Below are positions 62,206 through 62,356 of a stretch of 62,356 nucleotides of DNA, piece after piece. A program made the translations under genes and the position numbers. This DNA is from a virus, in IMG/VR virus record IMGVR_UViG_3300046000_004988, positions 1 through 62,356 of that record. The stretch is one strand, 5' to 3'. The notes beneath the pieces were generated by a model. It was not told where the DNA came from. It ran no database searches and was given only the letters and a program-made list of their open reading frames with translations. Each line of letters begins with the position of its first letter. Position 1 is the stretch's first letter.

Positions 62206-62356
62206 TCATCTTTTTTCTAAGTGCATGATTTCATGGACTGGAGTCGCTGAAATAAAGTGACGTGGTTTGTGCATCTCCCAGTCGTGAGATTGCAGGAGTC
62301 CTGGAGTCCTGAATCTGGTGCCGCATTTCAAGCAGCAGTGGATCGGTTTCCGTGGC
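62206..62356 (-). CDS. C2H2 zinc-finger protein, 3' part (residues 7-55) at the contig end
   Basis: Same gene as 1-144: the right-hand terminal repeat holds residues 7-55 and the TGA stop at 62206-62208, directly followed by an in-frame TAA. The finger motif C-x2-C-x12-H-x4-H lies within this part. Confidence 0.75.
   Translation of the reverse strand, partial: PRKPIHCCLKCGTRFRTPGLLQSHDWEMHKPRHFISATPVHEIMHLEKR
62230..62356. repeat. 127-bp terminal direct repeat (right copy)
   Basis: Identical to bases 1-127. Joining the ends restores an uninterrupted small zinc-finger gene, which independently supports circular closure. Confidence 0.93.

Overview
The window is the complete genome of a tailed double-stranded DNA phage, given as a linear copy of a circular assembly. 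Its first 127 bases are repeated exactly as its last 127, so the real circle is about 62,229 bp and one gene runs across the joint. Every gene I can support lies on the minus strand. The gene set (portal, large and small terminase, major capsid, scaffold, adaptor-like and stopper-like proteins, fibre, amidase endolysin; no tape measure, sheath or tail tube) points to a short-tailed (podovirus-like) phage. I see no integrase, DNA polymerase or RNA polymerase. The host cannot be named. Most starts lack a Shine-Dalgarno sequence and instead follow an A/C-rich leader of the type ACCAAAWACCAA, which would suit a host with weak Shine-Dalgarno use.

Layout in transcription order (high to low coordinates, then round the circle). 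(1) 62.2-54.3 kb: early-type block of many small genes (zinc-binding proteins, SH3-like paralogues, HNH and nucleotidyltransferase-like proteins, one CAT-anticodon tRNA), served by three near-identical sigma70-like promoters. (2) 54.1-37.3 kb: one 5,601-codon gene for a giant polyvalent protein. (3) 37.3-33.5 kb: portal, small virion proteins, tail fibre. (4) 33.5-30.3 kb: dense lysis cassette of overlapping membrane ORFs and the amidase. (5) 30.3-27.8 kb: glycan cassette (two glycosyltransferases, an acyltransferase). (6) 27.7-19.8 kb: scaffold, major capsid protein, connector and stopper-like proteins. (7) 19.7-6 kb: replication and recombination (SSB, HNH, tRNA-Arg, Rad50-like ATPase, UvrD-like helicase, origin-bearing initiator, DnaB-like helicase, KH-like and SWIM proteins, nuclease, ParB-like protein, SF2 helicase). 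(8) 6-0.15 kb: terminase subunits and small probable virion proteins.

Two features stand out. First, an 18-bp palindrome (GGGTC-N8-GACCC, core GGGTCSGA-NN-TCSGACCC) occurs 16 times, spread evenly at about 2-5 kb. It lies in coding sequence in all three reading frames, in gaps between genes, and exactly filling the 17-bp spacer between the -35 and -10 boxes of three promoters. It looks like a genome-wide operator, 'stoperator' or distributed centromere system. Second, the giant protein carries seven copies of a short junction (typically QPMAAP or FMAGP) that separate recognisable modules: zincin-like motifs, an HDIFGH domain, a methyltransferase, several polyvalent-protein modules and a C-terminal LPD38-like domain. 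This suggests either a self-processing polyprotein or a train of fused genes.

Replication is probably theta-type with host polymerase. The initiator gene carries four near-palindromic 19-bp iterons inside its coding sequence, as lambda O does, followed by a DnaB-like helicase. No gap longer than about 180 bp lacks a gene.
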